DNA from: Shewanella maritima
GTDB taxonomy: Bacteria > Pseudomonadota > Gammaproteobacteria > Enterobacterales > Shewanellaceae
NCBI RefSeq assembly: GCF_004295345.1
Contig: NZ_CP036200.1
Span: forward strand, 2,552,001-2,616,000
Direction of reading: 5' to 3'
Length of the DNA: 64,000 nt
The notes beneath the pieces are model-generated. The model saw only the letters and a list, made by a program, of their open reading frames with translations. It ran no database searches and had not been told where the DNA came from. Each line of letters opens with the position of its first letter. Positions within the stretch are counted from its first letter, which is position 1. Below, one piece after another: positions 1 to 9,491 of this stretch. The position numbers and the translations under genes are program-made.

Positions 1-1
1 G

Positions 2-154
2 GGCGCGACACATGTGGATGCAAACGTTGATGAGATTGTTGTGGATGAAGCAAACAAGTTAGTGACAACACCTGCCTACATGTTGGCGACTAATATAGCC
101 GAGGCGAATGAGGGAATCGAAAAATTAGTCAAACAAGTGATCAGCATGGCTTAG
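2..154 (+). CDS. elbB: ElbB (DJ-1/ES1-family glyoxalase), 3' end only
   Basis: Only the last 50 codons are inside the window; the gene starts to the left of base 1. The visible frame runs from base 2 to a TAG at 152-154. It contains TTPAYMLATNIAEA, which matches the C-terminal end of ElbB/YhbL as I know it from E. coli (class I glutamine-amidotransferase-like, DJ-1 superfamily). Family members have been called isoprenoid-biosynthesis proteins and have glyoxalase activity. The active-site part is outside the window. A strong terminator follows 24 bases after the stop. Identification rests on this short C-terminal match. Confidence 0.75.
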   Translation, partial: GATHVDANVDEIVVDEANKLVTTPAYMLATNIAEANEGIEKLVKQVISMA

Positions 155-177
155 TTAGTTTGATGCTTTAAGCTGTC

Positions 178-214
178 AAAAATGCGGCAGGAGTTACTCC
201 CTAGCCGCATTTTT
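178..214. terminator. Bidirectional intrinsic terminator between elbB and the GT9 gene
   Basis: A perfect 11-bp inverted repeat pairs 178-188 (AAAAATGCGGC) with 204-214. The A-rich and T-rich ends make it usable from both strands, so it can end elbB (+) and the convergent glycosyltransferase gene (-). Confidence 0.85.
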
Positions 215-242
215 ATTGGTTTAGCGTTAGTGAAACAGAACG

Positions 243-1256
243 CTAGTTGTCACCATATAAAGCATTGATTTTTTCAGCGGCTTTAGTGCCTGCAAGTTTA
301 GTGTCGACTAAAGCTAGGTTCGCCCCAGTACTCTTACCCATAGGCGGTGAAAATGACAGGCGCTTGTAGTCGTCACTTAAAGTTTGCCAACGGATCTTAT
401 CGTCACGAGACTCATGGGGATAGAAGCCAACCGTAATCGCATTGTGTAGACTCGCAACGTGCAGTGGCCCAGTTGAGCCAGCAATCATCACATCGGCGGC
501 GACCAGTGAGCGTGAGAATTCGGCGATATCTTTAATGGGTTTAGCTGGTAAGGCATCATGCTGCTTGTCTTGCAGTTGCTTGGCTACGGTATCAGCAAGT
601 TGCTCTTCGCCTGGGCCAAATGTGACTACAAATTTGAGTTTGTGTTGGCATTTTTGCGCTAGATTGTCGGCAATGTCGACAAACTGAGCGGGCGATAATG
701 AGCCTTCTGAGCCGCCACTTCCTGGGTGGATAAATACCATCAGTTCATAATTGGTTTTGCCATAGAATTCTTGCCACTGCGGCTTTTGCTCAGCGATATC
801 CCACAGCCTTTGGTGGATGTCGGCAGGCGGGATATGGTGCTTACATAAGAAGTACTCAATATGATCAGTACAGTAGCGCCATTCTGGTTTTAGGCAGGCA
901 CTGCGATTTAATGGTGCTCTGTGGGTATAAAGGTACTGAAACCACTTGCGACGTTGGCCTAGGCGGTAAGGAATATTCGCTTGCTTAACAACTTGCGCCA
1001 TATGCTTATGGCTATGCATGATCAAAGCTGCTTGATAGTTTCTTTGTTTAATCGTATCAACTAGTTGAGGGTCGTCTTTACGGTAAATCAACAGGTTGTC
1101 TATAAAATCAAACTGCTTAGCCAATGGCTCAATAATCGGCGACACAATAACGTCAATTTGCGCATCAGGAAGTGAGCGTTTTAATAATGAAATAGCTGGT
1201 AATGAGTGACAAAAATCGCCCAATTTATCTACCCTGACTACGAGAATACGTTCCAT
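243..1256 (-). CDS. Glycosyltransferase family 9 (heptosyltransferase-like), paralogue A
   Basis: This 337-residue protein has the GT-B, GT9 pattern of ADP-heptose:LPS heptosyltransferases. It opens with ILVVRVDKLGDF, has an HPGSGGSEGS loop near the middle, and carries AGSTGPLHVASLH in the C-terminal nucleotide-sugar domain. It probably adds a heptose or similar sugar to the LPS core at the inner face of the inner membrane. It has no signal peptide or membrane segment. GAGG lies about 10 bases before the ATG. It closely resembles the gene at 12631-13647 (shared IRWQTLS and TPP/SPP-x-GK/R motifs), although about 11 kb and several unrelated genes separate them. The acceptor and sugar cannot be assigned from sequence. 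Confidence 0.85.
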   Translation of the reverse strand: MERILVVRVDKLGDFCHSLPAISLLKRSLPDAQIDVIVSPIIEPLAKQFDFIDNLLIYRKDDPQLVDTIKQRNYQAALIMHSHKHMAQVVKQANIPYRLGQRRKWFQYLYTHRAPLNRSACLKPEWRYCTDHIEYFLCKHHIPPADIHQRLWDIAEQKPQWQEFYGKTNYELMVFIHPGSGGSEGSLSPAQFVDIADNLAQKCQHKLKFVVTFGPGEEQLADTVAKQLQDKQHDALPAKPIKDIAEFSRSLVAADVMIAGSTGPLHVASLHNAITVGFYPHESRDDKIRWQTLSDDYKRLSFSPPMGKSTGANLALVDTKLAGTKAAEKINALYGDN

Positions 1257-1389
1257 ATTTCAGATGCCTCAAATTAAAAAACTCTTTATACCTTGCTCTA
1301 GGTATTTACACAATTAGCCTGGGGCTATTGTTGCCATAATCGTGTGCTATACGGGCGATTTCGCCATGTTTTGGTTAATCGCTGTGTTG

Positions 1390-2238
1390 CTAATGTTTGA
1401 TGTGGCGAGAGTTACGTGAGTCGATTCGCGCTTGCAATAAGCCAACTGCTAAGCCGCCAATATGGGCGCCATTTGCCATGGAAACACCGAGAATATCGGT
1501 AAAGCCTAAAACCAACCAAATGATCATAAAGCCCATGTAAGAGTCTGGCAGGAAAATACCACTTTGGGGACTGCGTTTACCCATGAGATAGCTATAGCCA
1601 ACCAGTGCGTATACCACACCAGAAATACCTAAAAAGTTAGGGCCAGACACAAAATACTGCACGATATTTGGCAAGGTGCCAGCAACCAACAACAGTGTGA
1701 GTAACGGCATAGTGCCGAGTCGGTTTTCAATCTTGCCACCAAGATACCACCACCACAGCAGGTTAAATACGACGTGCATGATGGAGCCGTGCATCAAGCT
1801 TGGAGTGAACACTCGCCAAATTTGCTCAAGGTCTGCGCCAGGCACCGCATTGAAGAATGATAAAGCGCTGTAGACTTGATTACCAAAGCCTAGATTCATC
1901 ACTGCAAATAGCAGGACACATACTGCAAATATGACCAGCGTAAGTGGGCCTGCACCTGTGATAAATTGCGCAGCTAAGCCTAACCCGCCAGAACCATAGT
2001 CGAATTTAACCCCGGCATCGCCATTGTCCCATGATGCCTGTAGATATTTAGGATCGTTTGGATTTTTGATGAAAAGTTCAAGTTCTTCGCTCGCACGAAT
2101 TAAGTCGGTTGAATTGGCTAACACTAGCTTCACACCTTGCTCAACTGGCATGGCGTGGCAGCTGATCCCTAATCCTGCAAGGTAATCGATAAATGCCTGC
2201 GCCATTCGCGCATTTGGTATCACTCCAAGTTCTATCAT
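1390..2238 (-). CDS. glpG: Rhomboid intramembrane serine protease GlpG
   Basis: 282 residues. A cytoplasmic N-terminal domain (about 1-90) is followed by six or so membrane helices. The catalytic dyad is visible as Ser in GISGVVYAL (about residue 205) and His in NGAHIGGLAVG near the C-terminus. HGSIMHVVFN in TM2 supplies the conserved His/Asn that stabilise the oxyanion. GlpG cleaves membrane-spanning segments of proteins within the inner membrane. The start overlaps the glpE stop by four bases (ATGA), indicating translational coupling in a glpEG operon as in E. coli. No glpR follows here. Confidence 0.93.
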   Translation of the reverse strand: MIELGVIPNARMAQAFIDYLAGLGISCHAMPVEQGVKLVLANSTDLIRASEELELFIKNPNDPKYLQASWDNGDAGVKFDYGSGGLGLAAQFITGAGPLTLVIFAVCVLLFAVMNLGFGNQVYSALSFFNAVPGADLEQIWRVFTPSLMHGSIMHVVFNLLWWWYLGGKIENRLGTMPLLTLLLVAGTLPNIVQYFVSGPNFLGISGVVYALVGYSYLMGKRSPQSGIFLPDSYMGFMIIWLVLGFTDILGVSMANGAHIGGLAVGLLQARIDSRNSRHIKH

Positions 2239-2543
2239 GCGTGAGCGCTACTCCATGCAGTGAAGCCACCATCAAGGCTATAAACATCATCAAAGCCTTG
2301 CTCAATTAAGTAAGTGGCAGCGCCTTGACTGCTTATACCGTGATAGCACACCACGATTAATGGTGCGTCCATGTCGGCATCGGCAATGAAATGGGCGATG
2401 TTTTCATTGGTTAGGTGGGTTGCACCTTGAATGTGCCCTTGTGCAAAACTTGCGGCATCGCGAATATCCACAATTTGCAGGTCGCTTTGTTCGGCTTGCA
2501 TGTGAATAAGTTCATTGATGGATAAGTGTTTAAAGTTAGACAT
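2235..2543 (-). CDS. glpE: Thiosulfate sulfurtransferase GlpE (single rhodanese domain)
   Basis: 102 residues starting at MSNFKHLS, the length of known GlpE. The rhodanese active-site loop is CYHGISSQG, with Cys as the sulfur carrier. VDIRDAASFAQGHI is the N-terminal rhodanese signature. The protein transfers sulfane sulfur from thiosulfate to cyanide or thiol acceptors in the cytoplasm. A TTG four codons upstream (2553-2555) is in frame, but the ATG at 2541-2543 aligns with the start of E. coli GlpE. It is the first gene of a two-gene unit with glpG. Confidence 0.92.
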   Translation of the reverse strand: MSNFKHLSINELIHMQAEQSDLQIVDIRDAASFAQGHIQGATHLTNENIAHFIADADMDAPLIVVCYHGISSQGAATYLIEQGFDDVYSLDGGFTAWSSAHA

Positions 2544-2657
2544 TGCGGTTACCAAAAGGGCTTAAGATTTATGCAGATTATGAAGTAAGGGGCTGCCTGA
2601 CGACAACCCTTAAAGTTTGTGGTTACTTAGCTAGCGCAGTCATTGCGCATTAACTGG

Positions 2658-3683
2658 TTACTGCCAATCTAAGATTACCTTACCTGATTGACCTGAGCGC
2701 ATGGCATCAAAACCCTGCTGGAAGTCATCAACCTTGTAGTGGTGAGTAATGATAGGCGACAGGTCTAAACCTGACTGAATGAGACTTGCCATCTTGTACC
2801 AGGTTTCAAACATCTCACGACCATAAATACCTTTTAAGATTAAGCCTTTAAAGATCACCTTGCTCCAGTCAATCGCCATATCTTTGCCAGGAATACCTAA
2901 CATAGCGATTTTACCGCCGTGGTTCATAGTATCCAGCATAGAGTGGAATGCTGACGGTACGCCTGACATTTCTAAACCAACGTCAAAGCCTTCGGTCATG
3001 CCTAGCTCGTCCATCACTGACTTGAGATCTTCATTGGCAACGTTAACCGCGCGGGTGGCGCCCATTTTACGGGCAAGCTCTAGGCGGTACTCGTTAACGT
3101 CTGTGATCACCACATGGCGCGCGCCAACATGCTTACACACTGCAGCTGCCATAATGCCAATTGGGCCAGCACCTGTGATCAGCACATCTTCACCCACTAG
3201 GTCGAACGACAAAGCTGTGTGCACTGCATTACCAAAAGGGTCAAAAATAGAAGCAAGATCGTCAGAGATATCTGCAGGGATTTTAAAAGCATTAAATGCA
3301 GGAATAACTAGATATTCAGCAAATGCACCTTGACGATTAACGCCCACACCTGAGGTGTTGCGACAAAGGTGAGTGCGGCCGCCACGACAGTTTCGGCAGT
3401 GACCACAGGTAATGTGACCTTCACCTGATACGCGGTCGCCTACGCTAAAACCACGTACTTCCTGACCCATATCAACGACTTCACCCACATACTCATGACC
3501 AACAATCATTGGCACAGGAATGGTGTTTTGTGACCACTCGTCCCAGTTGTAGATGTGCACATCGGTGCCGCAAATGGCGGTTTTCTTAATTTTAATTAGC
3601 AGGTCGTTATGGCCTAGCTCAGGCTTAGGCGCATCAACCATCCAAATGCCTTCTTCAGGCTTTAATTTGCTTAGTGCTTTCAT
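2658..3683 (-). CDS. tdh: L-threonine 3-dehydrogenase
   Basis: 341 residues, zinc-dependent medium-chain dehydrogenase. Catalytic zinc ligands lie in [15 protein letters not shown] and GHEYVGEV. The structural zinc lobe is [10 protein letters not shown] followed by another Cys. The Rossmann nucleotide loop is [13 protein letters not shown]. It oxidises L-threonine to 2-amino-3-ketobutyrate with NAD+, which Kbl then cleaves to glycine and acetyl-CoA. It lies 10 bases downstream of kbl on the same strand, the classic kbl-tdh operon. Confidence 0.97.
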   Translation of the reverse strand: MKALSKLKPEEGIWMVDAPKPELGHNDLLIKIKKTAICGTDVHIYNWDEWSQNTIPVPMIVGHEYVGEVVDMGQEVRGFSVGDRVSGEGHITCGHCRNCRGGRTHLCRNTSGVGVNRQGAFAEYLVIPAFNAFKIPADISDDLASIFDPFGNAVHTALSFDLVGEDVLITGAGPIGIMAAAVCKHVGARHVVITDVNEYRLELARKMGATRAVNVANEDLKSVMDELGMTEGFDVGLEMSGVPSAFHSMLDTMNHGGKIAMLGIPGKDMAIDWSKVIFKGLILKGIYGREMFETWYKMASLIQSGLDLSPIITHHYKVDDFQQGFDAMRSGQSGKVILDWQ

Positions 3684-3693
3684 GTTCGCGACC

Positions 3694-4887
3694 TTAGATT
3701 ATGCCCATTTCTTTACCGATGCGGGTAAAGGCGCCGATTGCATGGTCTAGTTGCTCACGAGTGTGTGCTGCAGACATTTGCGTACGAATACGTGCCTGAC
3801 CTTTAGGTACGACTGGGAAAGAGAAGCCAATCACATAGATGTTTTCTGCCAGTAGGCGGTTAGCAAAGTCGCTAGCAAGTTTTGCATCACCAATCATCAC
3901 AGGAATAATGGCATGATCTGCACCGCCTAAGTTAAAGCCTGCCGCTGACATTTGCTCGCGGAAGTAACGGCTGTTTTCCCATACTGCTTCACGTAGCTCT
4001 TGGCCATCTTTAAGCATTTCAAGTACGCGAATTGATGCACTGACAATTGAAGGTGCTAATGAGTTAGAGAATAGGTAAGGGCGCGAGCGCTGACGTAACC
4101 AATCAACCACTTCTTTTTTGGCTGCGGTGAAACCACCAGATGCGCCGCCCAGTGCTTTACCAAGCGTACCTGTAATGATGTCTACGCGATCCATGACTTC
4201 ACAGTACTCATGAGTACCACGGCCTTGCTGACCCACAAAACCGACTGCGTGAGAGTCATCAACCATCACAAGTGCACCGTACTTGTCGGCTAAATCGCAA
4301 ACGCCTTGTAGGTTGGCAATCACGCCGTCCATTGAGAATACACCGTCGGTGGCGATTAGAATATTACGCGCACCTGCTTCAGTAGCGGCAATAAGTTGTT
4401 GCTCAAGATCAGCCATATCATTGTTGGCGTAACGGAAGCGCTTAGCCTTACACAAGCGAACACCATCGATAATTGAAGCGTGGTTTAGTGCATCAGACAC
4501 AATCGCGTCGTTGGCGTCTAGTAGAGTTTCGAAAAGGCCCGCGTTAGCGTCAAAGCAAGAAGAGTAAAGAATGGTGTCTTCCATGCCTAAAAATTCACTT
4601 AGGCTAGCTTCAAGTTGCTTATGGATGTCTTGCGTACCGCAGATAAAGCGCACTGACGCCATACCGAAACCGTGGTTATCTAGGCCATTTTGCGCGGCTT
4701 TAATTAGCTCTGGGTGATTCGCTAAACCAAGGTAGTTATTCGCACAGAAGTTGATGACTTTATCATCGTTTACGTCGATTGCCGTTTGCTGGGCTGAAGT
4801 GATCACGCGTTCGCTTTTGTATAAGCCGTCGGCTTTAACTTCAGCTAGCTGCTGATTGATACGGTCGTAGAATGAAGTAGAGGCCAC
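3694..4887 (-). CDS. kbl: Glycine C-acetyltransferase (2-amino-3-ketobutyrate CoA ligase)
   Basis: 397 residues from a GTG start (4885-4887). PLP-dependent alpha-oxoamine synthase: the PLP lysine sits in [14 protein letters not shown], and [11 protein letters not shown] holds the cofactor Asp/His pair. I chose the GTG because AGGAG lies eight bases upstream and the protein then has the usual length. An in-frame ATG at 4950 would add 21 residues of unrelated sequence. It converts 2-amino-3-ketobutyrate and CoA to glycine and acetyl-CoA, downstream of Tdh. Confidence 0.95.
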   Translation of the reverse strand: MASTSFYDRINQQLAEVKADGLYKSERVITSAQQTAIDVNDDKVINFCANNYLGLANHPELIKAAQNGLDNHGFGMASVRFICGTQDIHKQLEASLSEFLGMEDTILYSSCFDANAGLFETLLDANDAIVSDALNHASIIDGVRLCKAKRFRYANNDMADLEQQLIAATEAGARNILIATDGVFSMDGVIANLQGVCDLADKYGALVMVDDSHAVGFVGQQGRGTHEYCEVMDRVDIITGTLGKALGGASGGFTAAKKEVVDWLRQRSRPYLFSNSLAPSIVSASIRVLEMLKDGQELREAVWENSRYFREQMSAAGFNLGGADHAIIPVMIGDAKLASDFANRLLAENIYVIGFSFPVVPKGQARIRTQMSAAHTREQLDHAIGAFTRIGKEMGII

Positions 4888-5325
4888 CTGATGTCTCCTG
4901 CTAATGGTTATTATGTTAATCCAAGTGTAGTCAATTTGTGTTTTAAACAAGTTTGCTTGGAGTGGAGTATGTCGGGCATTCTACTCCTAAATAACCCCCA
5001 GCCACAGCGTTTTTTTTAACCGTGGCCGTTATATAAAAGAGATTAGGGCTGAGTCGATTTTTTGATAAGTAAAACTAATCCTAATACTTTGTGAATTAGC
5101 GTTAACAGCGAGTATATTGGGGTTGTTTGGTGAGTTTAATTGAGTGCCAGAGGAAGGTTTGCATTGACAACAAGTTAGAGCAGTAAACGATAGGCGACCT
5201 AAAGGCTTGTTAGCGCAAATTAGTACTGGAACACAGCTTTAAGTTGTGGTTCATAAGCGGAAGTTATACGTCCTAGCTGATTGCTTTAGTTCTTGAACTC
5301 TTGCTCATAAACCTAAGCTGTCAGC
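4888..5325. other. Intergenic region between tetR 3' end and kbl
   Basis: About 440 bases with no convincing gene. The kbl leader and promoter should lie at the left end (minus strand), but I cannot pick a clear -35/-10. A weak GCCAC...GTGGC hairpin with an internal T-run sits at 5001-5026. At 5102-5115 there is TTAACAGCGAGTAT, which recurs exactly at 6040-6053 on the other side of the tetR gene. No other structure stood out. Confidence 0.5.
5102..5115. repeat. 14-bp direct repeat copy 1 flanking the TetR gene
   Basis: TTAACAGCGAGTAT is identical to 6040-6053. One copy lies downstream of the tetR gene and one lies between tetR and waaA. It could be a regulator binding site (inference), but it is not palindromic. 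Confidence 0.45.
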
Positions 5326-5976
5326 TTAGCCTTGTCCTGGTTTCTCAATCATGGCGCGGTAGTGCTGCTCTAAGCGGTCAAAGGTATCGCGCGAGTGTTC
5401 AGTTGAGTATGCCTTAAATACCATCAGCACTCTTAACAAGCCTTTGTATAAGGTTGCTTTAGTGATGGCTGAGTCATCTGATTGGGTTAGTTGGTAGCTG
5501 ATCCAGAAGCTGACCATCATTTTTAGTGTGTCAGCAAGCTCGGCTATGATGTTTTCATCAACTGCTAGAAAGCCGTCGTTAGTAAGCTGGCGCAGAACGT
5601 TGCTTGAGCTTTCTAGAACATTTCTTTGCGCCACTAAATAGCGCTGCTTGAGTTTTTCATCGCGGCTTAAAATGTCAGCTAAGTTGGCGTACATGAAGCG
5701 GAATTGCCACATGGTGTAAAACATGGCATCGAAATAGCCAAGGAGCAGCTCGATATCAATCGCAACGTCTTGATATGGCTTAGAGCCATTTTCTAGGTGG
5801 GTTTCGTATAAGGTAAAGATAGAGTTGATAATGTCTTCTTTGTTGCGAAAGTGGTAGTACAGGTTGCCGGGGCTAATACCTAAGTGAGCCGCGATATGGT
5901 TAGTGGTGATGTTGCGTTCACCGTGCTCATTAAACAGCTCTAGGCTGGCAAAAACAATTTTATCGCGGGTTTTCAT
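5326..5976 (-). CDS. TetR/AcrR-family transcriptional regulator
   Basis: 216 residues from the ATG of MKTRDKIVFASLELF. The N-terminal helix-turn-helix is clear: HGERNITTNHIAAHLGIS, then GNLYYHFRNKEDII, the TetR signature (about residues 20-50). The C-terminal half is a helical ligand-binding and dimerisation domain with no recognisable ligand. GGAAG precedes the chosen ATG; an ATG seven codons upstream (5997) is possible. The gene diverges from waaA with a 122-base gap that contains one copy of the TTAACAGCGAGTAT repeat. It is not SlmA as far as I can judge. The target is unknown. Confidence 0.85.
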   Translation of the reverse strand: MKTRDKIVFASLELFNEHGERNITTNHIAAHLGISPGNLYYHFRNKEDIINSIFTLYETHLENGSKPYQDVAIDIELLLGYFDAMFYTMWQFRFMYANLADILSRDEKLKQRYLVAQRNVLESSSNVLRQLTNDGFLAVDENIIAELADTLKMMVSFWISYQLTQSDDSAITKATLYKGLLRVLMVFKAYSTEHSRDTFDRLEQHYRAMIEKPGQG

Positions 5977-6039
5977 AGCACTTCCAAAGTCAGTCATTTA
6001 TTGCCTAGCTCAAGGGGCTAGGTCGCACACATATCCTTA

Positions 6040-6053
6040 TTAACAGCGAGTAT
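6040..6053. repeat. 14-bp direct repeat copy 2, tetR-waaA intergenic
   Basis: Exact copy of 5102-5115. It lies in the divergent region between the TetR gene and waaA, where an operator for either gene would be expected. Confidence 0.45.
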
Positions 6054-6098
6054 GGTAGCATTGCGGCTATGTTTCGCAAAATCATTTAAGTCTTTGTT

Positions 6099-7424
6099 AT
6101 GACTCGCTCAGTTTATTCACTGTTACTGTATCTACTGGCACCTTTAGTGGTGCTCTACCTTGGTTTTCGCAGTATTAAAAGCGCTGATTATCGCAAGCGT
6201 TGGTCTGAGCGCTTTGGTTTTTCAAAGCTAGTGCAAACCGATGTGTTATTTCATTGTGTATCCATGGGCGAAACCCTAGCTGCAGTGGATTTGATTAAAC
6301 AGCTAATGCAGCAATATCCCGCTAAAAAATTCACCATTACTACCACAAGTCCAACTGGTTCAGAGCAAGTTACCAAGGCGTTTGGCGACAGTGTCCAGCA
6401 TTGTTATCTGCCTTTAGATTTTAGTTATGCCGTGCAGCGGTTTCTTAATCAGGTTAATCCAAAAGTGTGCGTGATTATGGAAACTGAGCTATGGCCAAAC
6501 CTAGTTCATTTTGCCAATAAACGCGGCGTTGAGTTGATACTGGCAAATGCGCGACTATCGCAAAAATCGGCTGATAAATATCAGGCAAAACCTAAGCTCA
6601 GCATTCCGATGTTGAAAACACTCGACAAAGTGTTGGTGCAGAGCCAGACCGAGGCTGAGCGCTTTTTCAAGCTAGGTGTTGATACTCAGCGTGTTCAAGT
6701 GACTGGTAGTGTTAAGTTTGATATCAATATTGATGCCAGCAAGCGTGAGCAGGCGCATGAACTTCGCAGCCTTTGGCAAAGACAAACCGCCCCAGTTTGG
6801 GTAGCAGGTAGTGTTCATCCTGGTGAGTTCGACATTATGCTGCAGGCCCATAAGCAAGTGTTAGCACACTATCCAAATGCATTGTTAATTATGGCGCCGC
6901 GTCACCCGGAGCAATTTGACGCGGCAGCGAAGGCAGTAAACAGTGTTGGATTGAACTTGCTGCGTCGCAGTGAAGGGCAAGCTGTTAAAGAACAAACCCA
7001 GGTGTTACTTGGCGATTCCATGGGTGAATTATTGATGCTCTATGGCACAGCCGATCAAGCATTTGTGGGTGGCACCTTGATTGAAAATGGTGGTCACAAC
7101 CCACTTGAACCTGCGGCTATGGGGTTGAATGTATTTGTTGGCCCGCATCACTGGGATTTTGCCGAAATTACTCAGTTGCTTAAGCAAGCTGGTGGGTTAA
7201 AGGTGGTTGCAGCAGATAGCTCTGGATCAGGAGCTAACGGCTCGAAGGGGGATGATTTAAACCACGCTCAGCCTGCAGATGAATTAGCGCAATTCTTGCT
7301 GTTAAATTGGGATGACAAGCAAGCGCATCAGCAGCAATGTAAGGCAGCGCTTGCTGTGGTGGAGCAAAACAAAGGCGCGTTAAAAGCGCACTTTGATGCT
7401 ATCTCGCCAGTGCTAGCAGGCTAG
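6099..7424 (+). CDS. waaA: Kdo transferase WaaA (KdtA)
   Basis: 441 residues. An N-terminal hydrophobic anchor (about 6-22, LLLYLLAPLVVLYLGF) is followed by a GT-B fold of family GT30. VSMGETLAA near residue 55 holds the catalytic Glu region, PTGSEQV and METELWPN are family hallmarks, and the C-terminal signature is GGHNPLEPAAMG. It transfers Kdo from CMP-Kdo to lipid IVA at the cytoplasmic face of the inner membrane. The 3' end overlaps the convergent kdkA gene by four bases. No strong Shine-Dalgarno precedes the ATG. Confidence 0.95.
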   Translation: MTRSVYSLLLYLLAPLVVLYLGFRSIKSADYRKRWSERFGFSKLVQTDVLFHCVSMGETLAAVDLIKQLMQQYPAKKFTITTTSPTGSEQVTKAFGDSVQHCYLPLDFSYAVQRFLNQVNPKVCVIMETELWPNLVHFANKRGVELILANARLSQKSADKYQAKPKLSIPMLKTLDKVLVQSQTEAERFFKLGVDTQRVQVTGSVKFDINIDASKREQAHELRSLWQRQTAPVWVAGSVHPGEFDIMLQAHKQVLAHYPNALLIMAPRHPEQFDAAAKAVNSVGLNLLRRSEGQAVKEQTQVLLGDSMGELLMLYGTADQAFVGGTLIENGGHNPLEPAAMGLNVFVGPHHWDFAEITQLLKQAGGLKVVAADSSGSGANGSKGDDLNHAQPADELAQFLLLNWDDKQAHQQQCKAALAVVEQNKGALKAHFDAISPVLAG

Positions 7425-8185
7425 GCGCTTTGATAGCCCCGGATGAGCTGTTGCCAATTATCTTCGCTGAAATGCAATTGTGGCTGCTTACCTAGCTCTT
7501 TATTAAATGAACGCAGTAGGCGAGCAAGATTTGCCTGTTGCCAGCTATTGTATGGTTTACGCATTTCGCCGCGGTCAAAATCAATCAGATAGAATTTATC
7601 TGCGCTCAGCAGAATATTCTTAGCGTTAAGATCGGCGTGATACACCCCATGTTGGTGGAATTTAGCGATTGTGGCTCCTAAATGCTGCCACTGGGCGTCG
7701 GTCATTGGCTCATTTGATAAGTGTGCAACTAGATCTTTTGCGCCAGCGATACGCTCGATAATAATGTCAGCGCGATACCATAAAGCGAAGCGTTCAACAT
7801 TGGCGGCGATTGGTCTTGGTACGGCGAAACCTTGTTGATACAGCTTTTCAAGTAAAGCTAATTCAGCAAAGGCGCGAGTATTGAGTTTGCCTGTATACAG
7901 ATAGGCATCTTTAGACAACTTTTCAGCAAGACCACCGCGCCAGTAGTGGCGTAAAACCCACTCGCAGTCATCGTGCTCATTAACACTCTGCTCTGGCTTA
8001 ACGCTATGCTCGGTTTTTTCCAACTGCTCTGGTTTGACAAACCAAGTCGTATAGCGGCCGCGAGATTGGCCTGTAACTTGACCCTTTTCCTGCCAAGGTG
8101 TCACCTTGAAATCTTCAGGTGTAAGGTTTGCTGCTTGCTCACAGCACCAAGCGATAACGCCTGTCGGAGTAGATTTTATTTGCAT
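7421..8185 (-). CDS. kdkA: Kdo kinase (3-deoxy-D-manno-octulosonic acid kinase)
   Basis: 254 residues with an atypical protein-kinase fold. YWRGGLAEKL at the N-lobe resembles the nucleotide loop, HADLNAKNILL is the catalytic HxDxxxxN loop, and IDFDRG is the metal-binding DFD motif. KdkA phosphorylates the 4-hydroxyl of the first Kdo in LPS of species with a single Kdo (family knowledge from Haemophilus and Vibrio). It is convergent with waaA, tail to tail, and divergent from the next GT9 gene, so it shares the inner-core pathway but not an operon. Confidence 0.92.
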   Translation of the reverse strand: MQIKSTPTGVIAWCCEQAANLTPEDFKVTPWQEKGQVTGQSRGRYTTWFVKPEQLEKTEHSVKPEQSVNEHDDCEWVLRHYWRGGLAEKLSKDAYLYTGKLNTRAFAELALLEKLYQQGFAVPRPIAANVERFALWYRADIIIERIAGAKDLVAHLSNEPMTDAQWQHLGATIAKFHQHGVYHADLNAKNILLSADKFYLIDFDRGEMRKPYNSWQQANLARLLRSFNKELGKQPQLHFSEDNWQQLIRGYQSA

Positions 8186-8318
8186 GCGTGCTCGCGAAAG
8201 CTAAGGCTTATAAAGTAGATAAAAAACGCATTATACCTTAAAATTCTGGGCTTGCGATTACTCACAATTTCAAGCCCTTAGCCTCGCCTTATTGGGCGAA
8301 CATTGCCAGCAGGTGAAC

Positions 8319-9365
8319 ATGTCTAACGATTTCAGCTCAATCCAATCTTTATGTTTATTGCGCTTATCCGCTATAGGTGATGTTTGCCATGGCGTGGCTA
8401 TGGTGCAAGCGATTCAACGTCATTACCCAAACCTGAAAATCACCTGGGTAATCGGTAAGGTTGAGCACCAACTGGTGAAGCATCTGCCTAATGTCGAGTT
8501 TGTGGTGTTTGATAAGTCACAAGGCTGGCGCAGCTACCGCAATTTACGTACGGCATTAAAAGGGCAAAAGTTTGATGTGCTGCTGCATATGCAAGTTGCA
8601 CTAAGGGCTACCATTGCTTCGCTAATGATTAAAGCGAAAACCCGCATAGGTTTTGACAAGGCGAGGGCTAAAGAAGGCCAGTGGTTAGTGACCAATGCTG
8701 CCATTGCGCCGCAGCATCAACCCCATGTGCTTGATGGCTTTATGGGCTTCGCTAAAGCCATTGGTGTAACGGATATTACCCCGAGCTGGAATATCCCTGT
8801 ACCTGAGGCGGACACGCATTTTGCTGCCACGCAAATTAGTGATGACGCTAAAACCTTAGTGATTTGCCCTGCAGCCAGTAAAGCAGAGCGTAACTGGCTA
8901 CCTGAGCGCTATGCCAAGGTTGCCGATTATGCAGTAGCTCAAGGTTATCGAGTATTGCTGTGTGGCGGGCCAAGTAAGCTTGAAAGTGAGCTTGCGACAC
9001 AAATCGTCAACCAAGGAACCAATAGCATTGAAAACCTGGTTGGTAAGACCTCATTAACGCAAATGCTTGCCATACTAAAGCGCGCCTCAGTGGTACTTGC
9101 GCCTGACACTGGCCCTGCACATATGGCAGTGACCCAAGGTACACCTGTGGTTGGTTTGTATGCGCACTCAAACCCAGGTCGAACAGGCCCCTATTTTAGT
9201 CAGGACTTGGTTGCAAATGTTTACCCGCAAGCAATAGCTCAGCAGGTTGTAGGCGAGGTAAAATGGGGTAAACGCGCCAAGGGCGAAAATTTGATGGCAA
9301 TGATCAGTGTTGAAGATGTGATTGCCAAGTTAGATTGCGTTGATAAACAAGTTAGACCGCGTTGA
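8319..9365 (+). CDS. Glycosyltransferase family 9 (heptosyltransferase-like)
   Basis: 348 residues from the ATG of MSNDFSSIQ, with AGGTGA just upstream. A TTG nine codons earlier lacks such a site. GT9 features are LLRLSAIGDVCHGVAMVQAI at the N-terminus, CPAASKAERNW in the middle, and APDTGPAHMAVTQGTPVVGLY in the sugar-nucleotide domain. A cytoplasmic, membrane-associated LPS core glycosyltransferase is likely, probably heptose-specific. Its divergence from the paralogues at 243 and 12631 suggests a different linkage. The gene lies next to kdkA and waaA, consistent with an inner-core role. Confidence 0.85.
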   Translation: MSNDFSSIQSLCLLRLSAIGDVCHGVAMVQAIQRHYPNLKITWVIGKVEHQLVKHLPNVEFVVFDKSQGWRSYRNLRTALKGQKFDVLLHMQVALRATIASLMIKAKTRIGFDKARAKEGQWLVTNAAIAPQHQPHVLDGFMGFAKAIGVTDITPSWNIPVPEADTHFAATQISDDAKTLVICPAASKAERNWLPERYAKVADYAVAQGYRVLLCGGPSKLESELATQIVNQGTNSIENLVGKTSLTQMLAILKRASVVLAPDTGPAHMAVTQGTPVVGLYAHSNPGRTGPYFSQDLVANVYPQAIAQQVVGEVKWGKRAKGENLMAMISVEDVIAKLDCVDKQVRPR

Positions 9366-9491
9366 TAAATTGGTGTAAAAACCTCAATTAACCATGTTAG
9401 GATTTGTTCCAAGCAAAGCGATACGTGCGCTTTGCTCAACAGTTCTACCAGGATGTAGATGAACTGCCCTCAAAAGTAAACGGATGTAACC

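Noticed and set aside
1356..1367. GGCGATTTCGCC palindrome after glpG as a terminator
   Set aside because: Short stem with a two-base loop and no U-tract on the relevant strand.
4885..4950. Longer Kbl starting at ATG 4950
   Set aside because: The 21 extra residues are unlike the family and the GTG at 4887 has AGGAG at proper spacing.
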